64,000 bases of DNA. Origin: an uncultured Bacteroidales bacterium. Lineage in GTDB: Bacteria; Bacteroidota; Bacteroidia; Bacteroidales; UBA932. The stretch is taken from the NCBI GenBank assembly GCA_944323825.1, contig CALUTY010000011.1, positions 51,705 through 115,704 of the forward strand, in the 5' to 3' direction. The first letter of the stretch is position 1; every line of letters begins with the position of its first letter. The notes below the pieces were generated by a model that was not told the origin of the DNA, searched no databases, and saw only the letters and a list, made by a program, of their open reading frames with translations. The position numbers and the translations under genes are program-made. Positions 54,504-62,920 of the stretch are shown piece after piece.

Positions 54504-54719
54504 CACTGCATCCTGTACGGGCTTGTTGAAATCAAAATCGGAGGACACGACGCCATTGAGGAAGGTGCCGCCACCCTTTCCGAACTCTCCGGCAAAATAG
54601 ACACCTCCAAAATGAATCCTCCTTCCTTCCTCATGGTTCTCACCGGCATCGGCAACTACGCATATCGACGCCCTCAGGACGGCATCCTCGTCGTCCCAAT
54701 CGGATGCCTGAAAGACTGA
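54504..54719 (+). pseudogene. C-terminal remnant of a DUF4143/AAA ATPase-type protein
   Basis: About 70 codons, closed by TAA immediately upstream (54501) and by TGA at 54717. Translation gives YGLVEIKIGGHDAIEEGAAT..., TSKMNPPSFLMVLTG and YAYRRPQDGILVVPIGCL. This is the C-terminal nuclease-like end (ExK motif EIK) of the AAA+ATPase-DUF4143 family common in Bacteroidota. The first ~330 codons are absent and no start codon exists. It is a remnant of a lost gene at the edge of the accessory region. Confidence 0.75.
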
Positions 54720-54746
54720 TATAGTCATCGGGCATGATACTCGTAG

Positions 54747-54968
54747 ATACTTTATCCAAAGACATCTGCAAAAATCACAACAAACAGTGAATTCAGTTGT
54801 TTTTCTGCGTTTGTTTTTATACTTGCTTCAGTCATCTTGATCGCATTAGCTATTTATTCATATTTCCAATGGCCGATATATGATACAATCCAAATTCTGA
54901 TGACGATTTTACCATTCATAATGTTATCTATAATTTTTAGGAAACAGATAAAAGACAAAAAACGATAA
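54747..54968 (+). pseudogene. Small membrane protein frame without a normal start codon
   Basis: The frame preceding the next gene reads FSAFVFILASVILIALAIYS (a TM helix), then SYFQWPIYDTIQILMTILPFIMLSIIF (second TM) and ends RKQIKDKKR, stop at 54966-54968, one base before the next ATG. It has the look of a real two-TM protein but is opened by a stop at 54744 and contains no ATG/GTG before the first TM helix. I read it as a 5'-truncated gene whose partner is the next one. Weak evidence. Confidence 0.4.
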
Positions 54969-54969
54969 A

Positions 54970-55329
54970 ATGTCAAATATTTTACGAATTAAAAAAATAG
55001 CCGCAATTGTTGCTTTTATTATAACCATTACAATTGCCATGATTTTCATTGATTATTCCGGCTTGAATTTCAAGACAAATCTGTGGCAATATTCAATGAT
55101 CATAATATCGGCTTTGGGCATCATTATGATACTTTCTGATAAGAAGTTTACTGACAATAAAAAGAAAAAAGCCACTATTATAATATGGTTCATTTCTTTA
55201 TTGTATTTCATATATATTATAGTATCATATATTATAATGAGAGATTCTGCCAGCCTTATTTTCTTGGCACTCATTATTTTGATTTCCACAAGCTTAAGTG
55301 CTTACAACACTATAAAACACAATAAATGA
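54970..55329 (+). CDS. Hypothetical four-TM membrane protein
   Basis: 119 residues, AT-rich codons (unlike the genes to the left). Membrane segments about 11-28, 41-55, 67-89 and 95-110, with short Lys/Asp loops (SDKKFTDNKKKK) and a Lys-rich tail. I do not recognise a family. It follows the truncated small membrane frame by one base, so both were probably part of one unit before truncation. Composition marks it as acquired DNA. Confidence 0.55.
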   Translation: MSNILRIKKIAAIVAFIITITIAMIFIDYSGLNFKTNLWQYSMIIISALGIIMILSDKKFTDNKKKKATIIIWFISLLYFIYIIVSYIIMRDSASLIFLALIILISTSLSAYNTIKHNK

Positions 55330-55385
55330 GGAAAACGGGAGCCTTTTCCGACACTGGGAAAATCTTTTGGCGAAAAATCGGGTGA

Positions 55386-55556
55386 TCATCTCTCCCATTT
55401 GTCGGGATCCCAGTCGGGGCTGACATAAGGCCCCTCATGGTCAATGAGGAAGGCGAAATAGGTAATCGGAATGACAAGGCGGCAGGCCAGCTGCGCCACC
55501 ACCGGAACAGATACCAAGAACAGGATTAAGACGATAAAGTCATGAAACAAGCACAC
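55386..55556 (-). CDS. Possible short membrane protein or remnant
   Basis: A minus-strand frame not starting with ATG (GTG 55556 or TTG 55550) gives a 56-residue product: HDFIVLILFLVSVPVVAQL (one TM), CRLVIPITYFAFLIDHEG, and a C-terminal YVSPDWDPDKWER. The composition and the acidic/aromatic tail look protein-like, and the GC is higher than its neighbours. It could equally be the C-terminal fragment of a longer lost gene, since the frame stays open upstream for a few more codons. Confidence 0.4.
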   Translation of the reverse strand: MCLFHDFIVLILFLVSVPVVAQLACRLVIPITYFAFLIDHEGPYVSPDWDPDKWER

Positions 55557-55948
55557 AAAAAGCGGCCGCCTCGTACGACCGCTAATAGTCCGCCGGTCTT
55601 GGCGGATATGGGAGAAATTATTTTATAAATCTGATAAATTTCTACATGAAAAAGGTATCGCTAATAATCACAACAAACAAATCTATCACGGAATGTGCAG
55701 ACACTTTCGAAGGCAAGTAGTTGACGATTGACCCATTTGTTAAAAGTTTTTGAGTTTTTAATAGTACAAATTTTTCATTTACTTAACACACTCGGGACGG
55801 ATGGTCCCGCCCCTTGGTGCTGGCCGTTCCCCGACCGATGAGTTTTCTGGAGAGAAATAATGCATGACACAGTTTATTTTACACTACCAACACACTTTAG
55901 CTTACAGTCTCTATTCTATTTTTAATTAATTGTTTTTCAGATCTATAT
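55557..55948. other. Intergenic stretch with two short inverted repeats
   Basis: Contains TCCGCC/GGCGGA around 55590-55608 and CGGGAC/GTCCCG around 55792-55808. I see no ORF, terminator with T-tract or known RNA on either strand. Confidence 0.5.
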
Positions 55949-57637
55949 CTAATTATTTTTATTAGTTGCAACAGGTTTCTTTTGTGAGATAGGAACAAGT
56001 TTCATTAAAGAATCAATGTTTGCACTTATCGAATGTATTTCTTTCAAAATTTCATCTTGCCCTTTTTGAACGTCCTCAATGCCCTTATTAGTTTGCTCTA
56101 TCAATGGAGAATAATCTTTCTCTTTTTCTTTATGGCATTGCTGAACTGCAAGTAATAAAAACCCACTCAAACCTACAGTCAAGACAAAAGTAACAATTTT
56201 TTGAAAGTGCATATGTGCTCTGATAGACTGCTGCACGCCATCAATGCATAATGGACATGAGTACTTTAACCAGAATATTCTTAACCTTTGCCAAATTGAA
56301 GGAGTGCCAATCAGAGACGTACATTCAGTATATGCCATAAAGTCTCGCCATAATGATTTCTGATTCTTTTCTTTTAGTAGCCAAGTAGCTTTGACGAACC
56401 TATGTAAAAGAATACAATCCTCTAATGGTCGTATAGCCTCTGTTTGTGCCGGATATAAAGTTATTGTCACATGACCATCTGGCAAAAGGTAGAAAAACAG
56501 TGTTACTCCAGATTCAGTAAGTAGCTTGAACCCGTTTTTCTTGTCTATTCTTTTTACTGCTTGCCCACCCCAAAAGACTTCTATCACATCTGGGTTATTA
56601 CCACCAGCCCTACTTCCTGGACATACTTGAAGAATGCATCTATCTTCAAAAGGCTGTGATAAGGGATCTGACTTCTGTAGTTTACTAAAGATATCCTTAG
56701 CACTATTATAAAACTCCCTGAAAGCATCTTCATGCTTCTTAATTTTATCGAGCTTTTGCTCGTGCTTTGAATTGTTTACCATTTGCTTGAAATTATATGT
56801 TTTGCCTTTAATTGACTCTTTCTTCTGAAAATGTTTATAGGTATGTTTTGCTGCCATTACTATGCTGTATAAAAAAACAGCCAAAACAATAAGCAGTATT
56901 AAATTATTCCAGCATCCAATATTAAAAAAATAATCCCTTGCCCATAACAGCAGTAAGGGTACACCGATTCCAGAAACGGACACTATAATTGTATATCTGA
57001 TAATTGCAATCACATCACAATCAATGGGTTTGTGTATCTCATATTGTAACACTTCCATATCCTCAATCACTTCGCACTCTACATTTCCGGCGATATTTCC
57101 AAATTCCTTATCATCCATTCCTTCATCTGAGAATCTATTACCAAATGATAGTTCTTTTCGAATAGTGGTGAAATAACCTGGAGATATGCCCATTGGACAA
57201 TCCAGCAACTGACTGAAATGCACCTCTTGATAGTTCTTGTGAATAAGGTTATACCAAATGCTATTCACAAAAATTTTAATCCTATCCAAATCCTCCTCGC
57301 TATAATCTATGTAGGGATTCTGTTTATATTGTTTTAGCTTCAGGTCCCTATGTAAGGCATCAATAGTGTGCATAAAAGATTTGACGTTTCCATCCTCATC
57401 TAATGCAGGTTCATTCGCTTTTAGTTTACCTCTTTGTTCGTTTAAACAGTTACTATTCCAGATAAATCCACATAACTGTCTAAAGAGTGTAAGCTTTCTG
57501 CCTAAAGTATCAAATTTTAGTTTATTCTCGTCATATTCCTTATTTCGAGCAGTTAGATAACTACTAAGGAATGCAACGAGAAATCCAGCAAAGATAGATG
57601 CTGTTGTTATTATTGCTATACAAAGATTTTCATTCAT
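55949..57637 (-). CDS. Unknown multi-pass membrane protein with C-terminal coiled coil
   Basis: 562 residues, family not recognised. N-terminal TM (about 6-28, IAIITTASIFAGFLVAFLSSYL), a helical cytoplasmic part with Cys/Trp-rich GFIWNSNCLNEQ, two TM segments near 216-260 (IVSVSGIGVPLLLLWARDYF, LILLIVLAVFLYSIVMAA), then a ~200-residue soluble region with DRCILQVCPGSRAGGNN and GHVTITLYPAQTEAIRPLE, another TM near 485-503, and a C-terminal coiled coil (LIEQTNKGIEDVQKGQDEI). It follows the nuclease-like gene by 41 nt on the same strand. AT-rich. A membrane effector or sensor role is a guess from this arrangement. Confidence 0.7.
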   Translation of the reverse strand: MNENLCIAIITTASIFAGFLVAFLSSYLTARNKEYDENKLKFDTLGRKLTLFRQLCGFIWNSNCLNEQRGKLKANEPALDEDGNVKSFMHTIDALHRDLKLKQYKQNPYIDYSEEDLDRIKIFVNSIWYNLIHKNYQEVHFSQLLDCPMGISPGYFTTIRKELSFGNRFSDEGMDDKEFGNIAGNVECEVIEDMEVLQYEIHKPIDCDVIAIIRYTIIVSVSGIGVPLLLLWARDYFFNIGCWNNLILLIVLAVFLYSIVMAAKHTYKHFQKKESIKGKTYNFKQMVNNSKHEQKLDKIKKHEDAFREFYNSAKDIFSKLQKSDPLSQPFEDRCILQVCPGSRAGGNNPDVIEVFWGGQAVKRIDKKNGFKLLTESGVTLFFYLLPDGHVTITLYPAQTEAIRPLEDCILLHRFVKATWLLKEKNQKSLWRDFMAYTECTSLIGTPSIWQRLRIFWLKYSCPLCIDGVQQSIRAHMHFQKIVTFVLTVGLSGFLLLAVQQCHKEKEKDYSPLIEQTNKGIEDVQKGQDEILKEIHSISANIDSLMKLVPISQKKPVATNKNN

Positions 57638-57678
57638 TTTATTTTATGATATATAGATTAGCATCAATGGGATTCTCT

Positions 57679-58899
57679 TCATATCAATTTATATTCATGT
57701 ATTTCGTTTTCAGTATCAACCTGAATATAATTAACCGGAATATGATACTTTTTACGAAGAGCATTCAAATACTTCTGTGCATCGTCAGTAAGCACAATAC
57801 TGCCTACGATATAGTAATTACGGACCTTGATATCGGTATGGTATAGACCGTATTCAAGCAGTTGTGAGAGTGATTCACGAATACATAGACGAATATCTGA
57901 TATTGTCTTGATTTCATAAAGATCATATTCATCACCATGCTTCGCCACGATATCGATTTCTGTTCCAATAGGAGTAAGATTTTCTGTACCAACATTTTCT
58001 TTCCCCTGTTCTTTTACAAGATAATCGTAGAGAGCTTTTTGGATAACTGGATGACGTTTTGAAATATGAGAACGACGAGAATAACCATTTTTGACATCTA
58101 TATCAGTTTCTTCTGTTCGGAAACCGGGTTGAAAGACGAAATGATCTTCAAGTTTGAAAATTGTCTTAAGGTTATAAAGTGATGTATAATAGCTTGTTTT
58201 AACATTGGGTTCTTTTCTATCAACAGGCCTCAAAACATCAAATTTTCGGAGATTTTCAGGTCTATATCGGAGATTAAAGGCAAATCCACTAGGTATTTTT
58301 TCTATGTAGTCTTTGAGTTGTTCCTGCATTTCTGCATACCAACCCTTTTTCTTGTATTCACTAAGAATAGTCTTTGCCTCTTTATTGAAAACTGGTTCTA
58401 CATCAAGAATCTCCCCTACCCAGTAACGCTGTTTTGTTTTATCGTTTATCGTAAAGAGAGAGATATCAAAAGGTGAATTTTCCTTATAAGAAGCAACTGC
58501 TTGAATATGTCCATAATGATAACCATTTATCGTCTTGGCAATGTCAAATAACCATTCCTCGTGACCGAATCCGTATTTATATTCATATGAGTCCTTATTC
58601 TTGCTTTTACCAATTCGTCCGGAAGGACATGTCCAACCATTTGTGTTCCAACAAATACGTGCTATCTTTTTTAGTCTGACATTGATCCCAAGTTTTTTGA
58701 ATGTCTCGGCATAATCAAGTTCATAAGCATAATCAAACTCATCATTATATACTCTCCTTGCAACCTGAAGGAGGGGAAGAAATGCTGTATTATCGTCATT
58801 ACAAATCCACCATCCACTGATGAAGGAATTGCCTAGTGATGCACTATATTTTATCGCATCAAGAATAATCTTTTTAGTCAAATGTATCATAAGAACCAT
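57679..58899 (-). CDS. Putative PD-(D/E)XK nuclease with N-terminal recognition domain
   Basis: About 406 residues. The last third has a nuclease-like core: helix HPVIQKALYDYLVKEQGKENV, then GTEIDIVAKHGDEYDLYEIKT, giving D...ExK, and a helix with Gln (RESLSQLLEYG), as in Mrr-like and DUF3883-type endonuclease folds. The N-terminal part contains ICWNTNGWTCPSGRIGKS and GFGHEEWLFDIAKTINGYHYGHIQA, conserved-looking but of no family I can name; it may read DNA or a modified base. ATG 58899 (MIHLTKKI at 58890 also possible) is taken over 58944. First gene of a two-gene unit. Confidence 0.65.
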   Translation of the reverse strand: MVLMIHLTKKIILDAIKYSASLGNSFISGWWICNDDNTAFLPLLQVARRVYNDEFDYAYELDYAETFKKLGINVRLKKIARICWNTNGWTCPSGRIGKSKNKDSYEYKYGFGHEEWLFDIAKTINGYHYGHIQAVASYKENSPFDISLFTINDKTKQRYWVGEILDVEPVFNKEAKTILSEYKKKGWYAEMQEQLKDYIEKIPSGFAFNLRYRPENLRKFDVLRPVDRKEPNVKTSYYTSLYNLKTIFKLEDHFVFQPGFRTEETDIDVKNGYSRRSHISKRHPVIQKALYDYLVKEQGKENVGTENLTPIGTEIDIVAKHGDEYDLYEIKTISDIRLCIRESLSQLLEYGLYHTDIKVRNYYIVGSIVLTDDAQKYLNALRKKYHIPVNYIQVDTENEIHEYKLI

Positions 58900-58944
58900 A
58901 GTAAGAAATAACTCGAAACAAAAATACGGAAAAGATTTGAACAC

Positions 58945-59094
58945 ACAGAAAATACAACTTTATATTGCAAATCGGTACAAAAGATATTTGATCAATCCAT
59001 CAATCAAAATATCTTCACTTTCATCTATCCCTGATAATTCTGTTGCTATGATAGTATCTATCAGTTGAAATGTTGTCAGAAGTTAATTTTAAAC
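58945..59094. other. AT-rich spacer, nothing recognised
   Basis: Between the nuclease-like gene start and the terminator behind the 437-residue gene. No ORF or RNA seen; the promoter of the nuclease/membrane unit should lie here but I find no exact box. Confidence 0.4.
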
Positions 59095-59132
59095 AAATTA
59101 CCGGCACTAATTCAATATAGTGCCGATAATTT
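59095..59132 (-). terminator. Rho-independent terminator after the 437-residue unknown gene
   Basis: Stem CGGCACTA/TAGTGCCG (59102-59109 with 59118-59125) extended by AAATTA/TAATTT across one mismatch; on the minus strand followed by a T-rich GTTTAAAATT stretch. Confidence 0.75.
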
Positions 59133-59160
59133 GCGTGTTGTTTTTTCTGTCATACTCTTT

Positions 59161-60474
59161 TTAATGTAGGCTTATCATTTCTTCTTGCTGCCATTCTGTA
59201 ATAGAAACAATCGCCTGATATTGCTCCTTGGTCAGAACCGAATCAGTATCATCCGAACATTCATATTCCCACGGCAGTTCGTAGACGGAGTCTTCTTCCT
59301 GATAGCCCATATAGTTGTGATAGGAATCGGGAACAAGCCGTACATAATCCTCTTCGAGCAGGATCCTTAAGAGCTTCTCTGCATCATATATCAGCAGCGA
59401 TGCCCCGGCCTTATACAAGGCTGTCGCTACTTCAATGGCCAATCCGGCATTGGCAGAATAACTGTTGGAAACAACAATTTTCCATCCCTGTTGCCGGTCG
59501 TGTGAGGCAAAGATATTCAGACGCGAAAGCCCCAGTTCTCCGTAATGGTCAGTTGCGAACCGCATGAAATCCTCCGGACTGTCAATGTCGTACATTTCCG
59601 TCACATCCACGAACTTCTTCCGCTTGTAATAGAGCACATCACGCAGTTCTTCAGGAACATCCTGCAGATCTGTATGAATACGTCCCTTGAGTCCCCGCTT
59701 CCGGTGATAAGCCTCATACACCTCATTGGCAATGCGGTAATATGTGCAATACTTTCGTATAGTCATGGTTTCCAAAAGAGGGACAGAACGCCCGCACACC
59801 GAGTCCTCCAATGCCTTGATAGCCGTTTCCCTATCTTCCACCTCAATTTTGAAATTCGGCACTATGCGGTTAAATTCCCTTTGTGCAATCCGTCCTATAC
59901 GTTGTTGGTACGGCAGGTTATGTGCCACGTAATCGTTGAACCCGTCAGGATTAGCGACAATGACATCAATCATCCGTTGCAGATAGTCGAAGAGGCGGGT
60001 TAGATTCTCTCGGCACCATGTATCATCTGGCTCCGTATCCGTACACTTGGAGTCATTCGTAATGATAAAACTGGTTCGCTTCCGGTCTGTAACACAGATT
60101 GACAGGGAGTCCCCGTATCGGCTCGAAGCGACATGGAACCACCTGGTCTCCATCGGGTTGAATGCAAGCCAATCGGCAAGGAATGCCTCCCGACTGTCAT
60201 ATTCACCCGAAGCAACCAATTCCTCGGCATCCCCCCACTCTTCCGGCACAGGCCGTGGCACTTCGATATAGAATCCCCGGTACTCATCGTCGCCCATTAC
60301 GGCCAGTTGCTCGAACCGATGTTGAATCTCAACCAACCGTTCAAGCATATCGCTACCAACGACAATCTCCCATTGACGGCTTTCTCCCAATGCCTCCAGA
60401 TGCGAGGCATTCAGGTTGACCTCCTTCGCCAAATCGGCAAAGAACTTTCTATCTATGATCTTTCTTTCGTTCAT
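59161..60474 (-). CDS. Unknown 437-residue protein paired with metallophosphoesterase
   Basis: I do not recognise a family. Start ATG 60474 (MNERKIIDRKFF); the frame is open to 60498. Acidic overall, with no TM and no signal. Regions that look folded: ADLAKEVNLNASHLEALG, FYIEVPRPVPEEW, DTWCRENLTRLFDYLQRMIDVI, TMTIRKYCTYYRIANEVYEAYHR (GLKGRIH basic), SRLNIFASHDRQQGWKIVVSNSYS, and an acidic C-terminus (YECSDDTDSVLT). Gene lies 47 nt after the metallophosphoesterase and ends at a terminator, so the two form one operon. Function not inferable. Confidence 0.7.
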   Translation of the reverse strand: MNERKIIDRKFFADLAKEVNLNASHLEALGESRQWEIVVGSDMLERLVEIQHRFEQLAVMGDDEYRGFYIEVPRPVPEEWGDAEELVASGEYDSREAFLADWLAFNPMETRWFHVASSRYGDSLSICVTDRKRTSFIITNDSKCTDTEPDDTWCRENLTRLFDYLQRMIDVIVANPDGFNDYVAHNLPYQQRIGRIAQREFNRIVPNFKIEVEDRETAIKALEDSVCGRSVPLLETMTIRKYCTYYRIANEVYEAYHRKRGLKGRIHTDLQDVPEELRDVLYYKRKKFVDVTEMYDIDSPEDFMRFATDHYGELGLSRLNIFASHDRQQGWKIVVSNSYSANAGLAIEVATALYKAGASLLIYDAEKLLRILLEEDYVRLVPDSYHNYMGYQEEDSVYELPWEYECSDDTDSVLTKEQYQAIVSITEWQQEEMISLH

Positions 60475-60521
60475 TTCTGTATATCCATTAAATTTCAATA
60501 AACCTGTATTGTATCTTCATC

Positions 60522-61124
60522 TTACTGTTCTCCTTTCCTTGATTGTTCAATCTGTTTCCCTATGATTGCCTTTACCTGCGCAAATGAAACCGGAGTGAAA
60601 TCGTTGTTGTCCACTCCGACATCATATTGTGTCGGAAGAAGCATACTTAGCCGAGAAGCATCCTTTCCGGTATTGTTCCTTCGGGTATGCACGTGTCCGA
60701 AAAGCTGCCAGGTGTCATCGTATGAGCCGCCATAGCAGAGGAACGGACAGTGATTCAGATAAATCTTCTGTTTATCCACCTCGATATACATCTGCATCGT
60801 TATCTGCTCGAAGTATTTCGTGTAATTCTGCCTCAGGTTCTTGATGTCGTGGTTGCCGGAAATAAGGTATATTTTCCCGTTCAGCCTGTTCAGTATGTTT
60901 ATCCATTCGGCAGAACCGCCCAGACAGAAATCACCCAGGTGGAACACGATATCCTCCGGACCGACCACGCGGTTCCAGTTGGAAATAATCGTTTCATTCA
61001 TGTGCGACACATCCTTGAATGGCCTGTTGCAGAACCTGATGATATTGGTGTGGTTGAAGTGGGTGTCGGATGTAAAGAACACCCTGCTTCCGTCAAATTT
61101 ATAATTCATAATCTTTTCATTCAT
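60522..61124 (-). CDS. Calcineurin-like metallophosphoesterase
   Basis: Binuclear-metal phosphoesterase, ~200 residues. Metal ligands: FFTSDTHFNH (DxH), HLGDF, LISGNHD, YLNHCPF, FGHVHTRR. This set fits the small bacterial phosphodiesterase/phosphatase group (YfcE-like) that often acts on nucleotides or cyclic nucleotides. Start ATG 61124 (MNEKIMNYKFDG) is used; ATG 61133 and 61109 are alternatives. First gene of the operon with the 437-residue unknown, downstream of a small transcription unit whose terminator lies at 61225-61265. A nucleotide-signal-degrading role is possible but unproven. Confidence 0.88.
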   Translation of the reverse strand: MNEKIMNYKFDGSRVFFTSDTHFNHTNIIRFCNRPFKDVSHMNETIISNWNRVVGPEDIVFHLGDFCLGGSAEWINILNRLNGKIYLISGNHDIKNLRQNYTKYFEQITMQMYIEVDKQKIYLNHCPFLCYGGSYDDTWQLFGHVHTRRNNTGKDASRLSMLLPTQYDVGVDNNDFTPVSFAQVKAIIGKQIEQSRKGEQ

Positions 61125-61224
61125 GCGCATCACTGCGCGGTTAATAATACGTTACAATTCAGCCCGTGGACGGAATTGACGGAGAAGAGCACATCGTGCG
61201 AACGTCACCAACAGGCATAAAACA

Positions 61225-61265
61225 AAAACCGTCGAAAAGTTTGGTAAGGACTCTCCGACGGTTTT
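61225..61265 (-). terminator. Rho-independent terminator of the small upstream unit
   Basis: 10-bp stem AAAACCGTCG/CGACGGTTTT (61225-61234 with 61256-61265); on the minus strand it is followed by TTTTTGTTTT. It stands 100 nt upstream of the metallophosphoesterase, so it may also work as an attenuator. Confidence 0.82.
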
Positions 61266-61293
61266 CATTTATCGTTTCAGCGGGATACCAGCA

Positions 61294-61452
61294 TCATCGT
61301 ATCCCCGATGGTCTATCAAACGTTCGTCGGAAAATATCTCCAAAAGTATAGAGTGCTCCAATGCCCGAAGTATGGACACACGACAATCTCTCAAGGCATT
61401 TTATGCCTCGATCCGATACAGTGATCCAGTTGTTCATTCTTCTTTGCAGCAT
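61294..61452 (-). CDS. Small ORF (52 codons) with its own promoter and terminator
   Basis: Begins MLQRRMNNWITVSDRGIK and contains CLERLSCVH, TSGIGALYTFGDIF and RRTFDRPSGIR; basic, no TM, stop at 61294-61296. No family recognised. Support for a real transcript comes from context: a promoter with both boxes on the minus strand at 61518-61487, a leader of about 28 nt, and a terminator 30 nt after the stop. Whether the product is a small protein, a leader peptide, or the transcript is an sRNA with chance coding capacity is open. Confidence 0.45.
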   Translation of the reverse strand: MLQRRMNNWITVSDRGIKCLERLSCVHTSGIGALYTFGDIFRRTFDRPSGIR

Positions 61453-61486
61453 TGTAAACTTATGTTTTTATATTCAATTGACGGCG

Positions 61487-61518
61487 CAAAATTACGGATT
61501 TTCTTGAAAACCAGCAAA
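61487..61518 (-). promoter_or_regulatory. Consensus promoter of the small unit
   Basis: Minus strand TTTG at 61518-61515, 20-bp spacer, TAATTTTG at 61494-61487: both Bacteroidota boxes match. Expected transcription start near 61480. Confidence 0.7.
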
Positions 61519-61941
61519 TTTCTTTAGAGAAAAGCCGATATGAAGCAAAATGTGTGATCCATAGTGCAAAAGTGCAAGTGCAAACGTATATTCGGTTTGT
61601 ACTTTGGCCCTTTACCTCGAAAACTCATAGTCAACCTTTGAGTGTTAACGTCGGTGACGATTTAGAACTTTACATTTTTTCAAGCGAATAATACCTATTA
61701 TCTCTCACTTTTTCCAACAAATCAGACTCTCTTTATACACTTTTCTATCAAAAATGAGGATTGAAAACTACACTTTTCCATGAAATCAGCAATAATAGTA
61801 GTTTTACCACATCTATAGTTGCTTGCTTTAATTCAATAAAATTTGTTAGAATCAAGATTTAATGAGTATTGTCAACTCAGCAATCATCTTTTAGACCCTA
61901 GGGAAACATTTTGGCCTTATAGCAATAATTCGCTTGGTAAA
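61519..61941. other. AT-rich intergenic stretch, nothing recognised
   Basis: Only very short ORFs. There are small direct repeats of GTGCAA near 61568-61585. No terminator or tRNA-like fold seen. It separates the minus-strand operons from the plus-strand module at 62016 and may contain an integration boundary that I cannot point to. Confidence 0.4.
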
Positions 61942-61972
61942 TTTGTAAAGTCAAGGCCTTTTATTATATTTG
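61942..61972 (+). promoter_or_regulatory. Consensus promoter of the HTH-PUA/CoiA-like module
   Basis: TTTG at 61942-61945, 19-bp spacer, TATATTTG at 61965-61972, both exact. Leader about 37 nt to the ATG at 62016. Confidence 0.75.
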
Positions 61973-62015
61973 TTTCATAATTCTTGATGTTTAAGGTTAA
62001 CCCTGTTGCAGAATT

Positions 62016-62918
62016 ATGGAAACAAGAACTAAATGTAAATTTGTCAGCCTGGATAAGGTGACTATTGAAACGTCACAAGGTGACCGTTTCACGCTGGGAC
62101 TCTCAGGAGTAATCCCTTTTGAAATGCAGGAGCAGCACTGCCAAATTATCGCTGCACTCTTCGACAAATATTACCAGGGCGACCCTTCTGTTATAATGGG
62201 GCCGATTTTTCGTGGTATGTATCAATGTCATTGCTGGGCTAGCATCTTCTGGTATGGCCCAGATCGCGAAAACGAACGGGAGCGAATCGGAGCAAAAATT
62301 AAGAGCCTTCGGATGGAGCGCCGTATGGACGCTCGGGAGGTCGCACAGCTTGCCGATATTGATGCGTCCAATTTGAGTCGTATCGAGAAAGGAAAGTATT
62401 CCGCTGGTCTCGACATTCTCTGTCGTATCGCTGCAGCAATGGATTGCCATCTCGACATTGTCCCCAATAGCAACCGCGTAAATATGGCCGGACATATCAT
62501 CCCAGAGAGCCATAAGAAATGGCTTATCACGGCCAAGCGTAGTACTTTTCGTCTGGCAGAATGTCTGGAGAAGTATGGCGAGTATCATTGGCAGCAAGGT
62601 CGATATAACGTCAGCCTCGGCGATACCATATACATCTACGTTTCAGAAGATCGTGAAATCAAGTACAGAATGACCGTAGAGGCTATCAATGTTCGCTACG
62701 ACCAGTGGATGGTTAAGGAGGAGGAATTTTGGGTCGATAAAGAGCGTATAAATCAGGATGAGAGCGAGGTTAAATATGCTCTGCTTCGCCTTAAGGCTAC
62801 CTCCAAATCAGGTAAACTCACGGAAGAGAATCTTACAAAACACGGTTTTCTCCGTGCTCCTCAGGGCACCAAAGAACTGGATGGAGAACTCCTGAGATAT
62901 ATAGAGAGGAGATTTTAA
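62016..62918 (+). CDS. XRE-type HTH protein with C-terminal EVE/PUA-like domain
   Basis: 300 residues. N-terminal ~80 residues (FVSLDKVTIETSQGDRFTLG...) are a small unrecognised part with Cys/Trp-rich MYQCHCWASIFWYG; the HTH runs from about 91 to 150 (RIGAKIKSLRMERRMDAREVAQLADIDASNLSRIEKGK in pieces). From about 168 there is an EVE/ASCH-like pattern: KKWLITAKRSTFRLAECLEK, YNVSLGDTIYIYVSED, MTVEAINV, and a C-terminal FLRAPQGTKELDGELLRYIE. EVE/PUA folds often bind modified bases in DNA or RNA. The next gene begins 2 nt after its stop. Confidence 0.75.
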   Translation: METRTKCKFVSLDKVTIETSQGDRFTLGLSGVIPFEMQEQHCQIIAALFDKYYQGDPSVIMGPIFRGMYQCHCWASIFWYGPDRENERERIGAKIKSLRMERRMDAREVAQLADIDASNLSRIEKGKYSAGLDILCRIAAAMDCHLDIVPNSNRVNMAGHIIPESHKKWLITAKRSTFRLAECLEKYGEYHWQQGRYNVSLGDTIYIYVSEDREIKYRMTVEAINVRYDQWMVKEEEFWVDKERINQDESEVKYALLRLKATSKSGKLTEENLTKHGFLRAPQGTKELDGELLRYIERRF

Positions 62919-62920
62919 TT

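Noticed and set aside
54438..54728. 96-codon minus-strand frame starting MTISVFQ
   Set aside because: The plus strand of the same DNA encodes a clear C-terminal ATPase remnant, so this frame is its shadow; its end is made of the 23-bp repeats.
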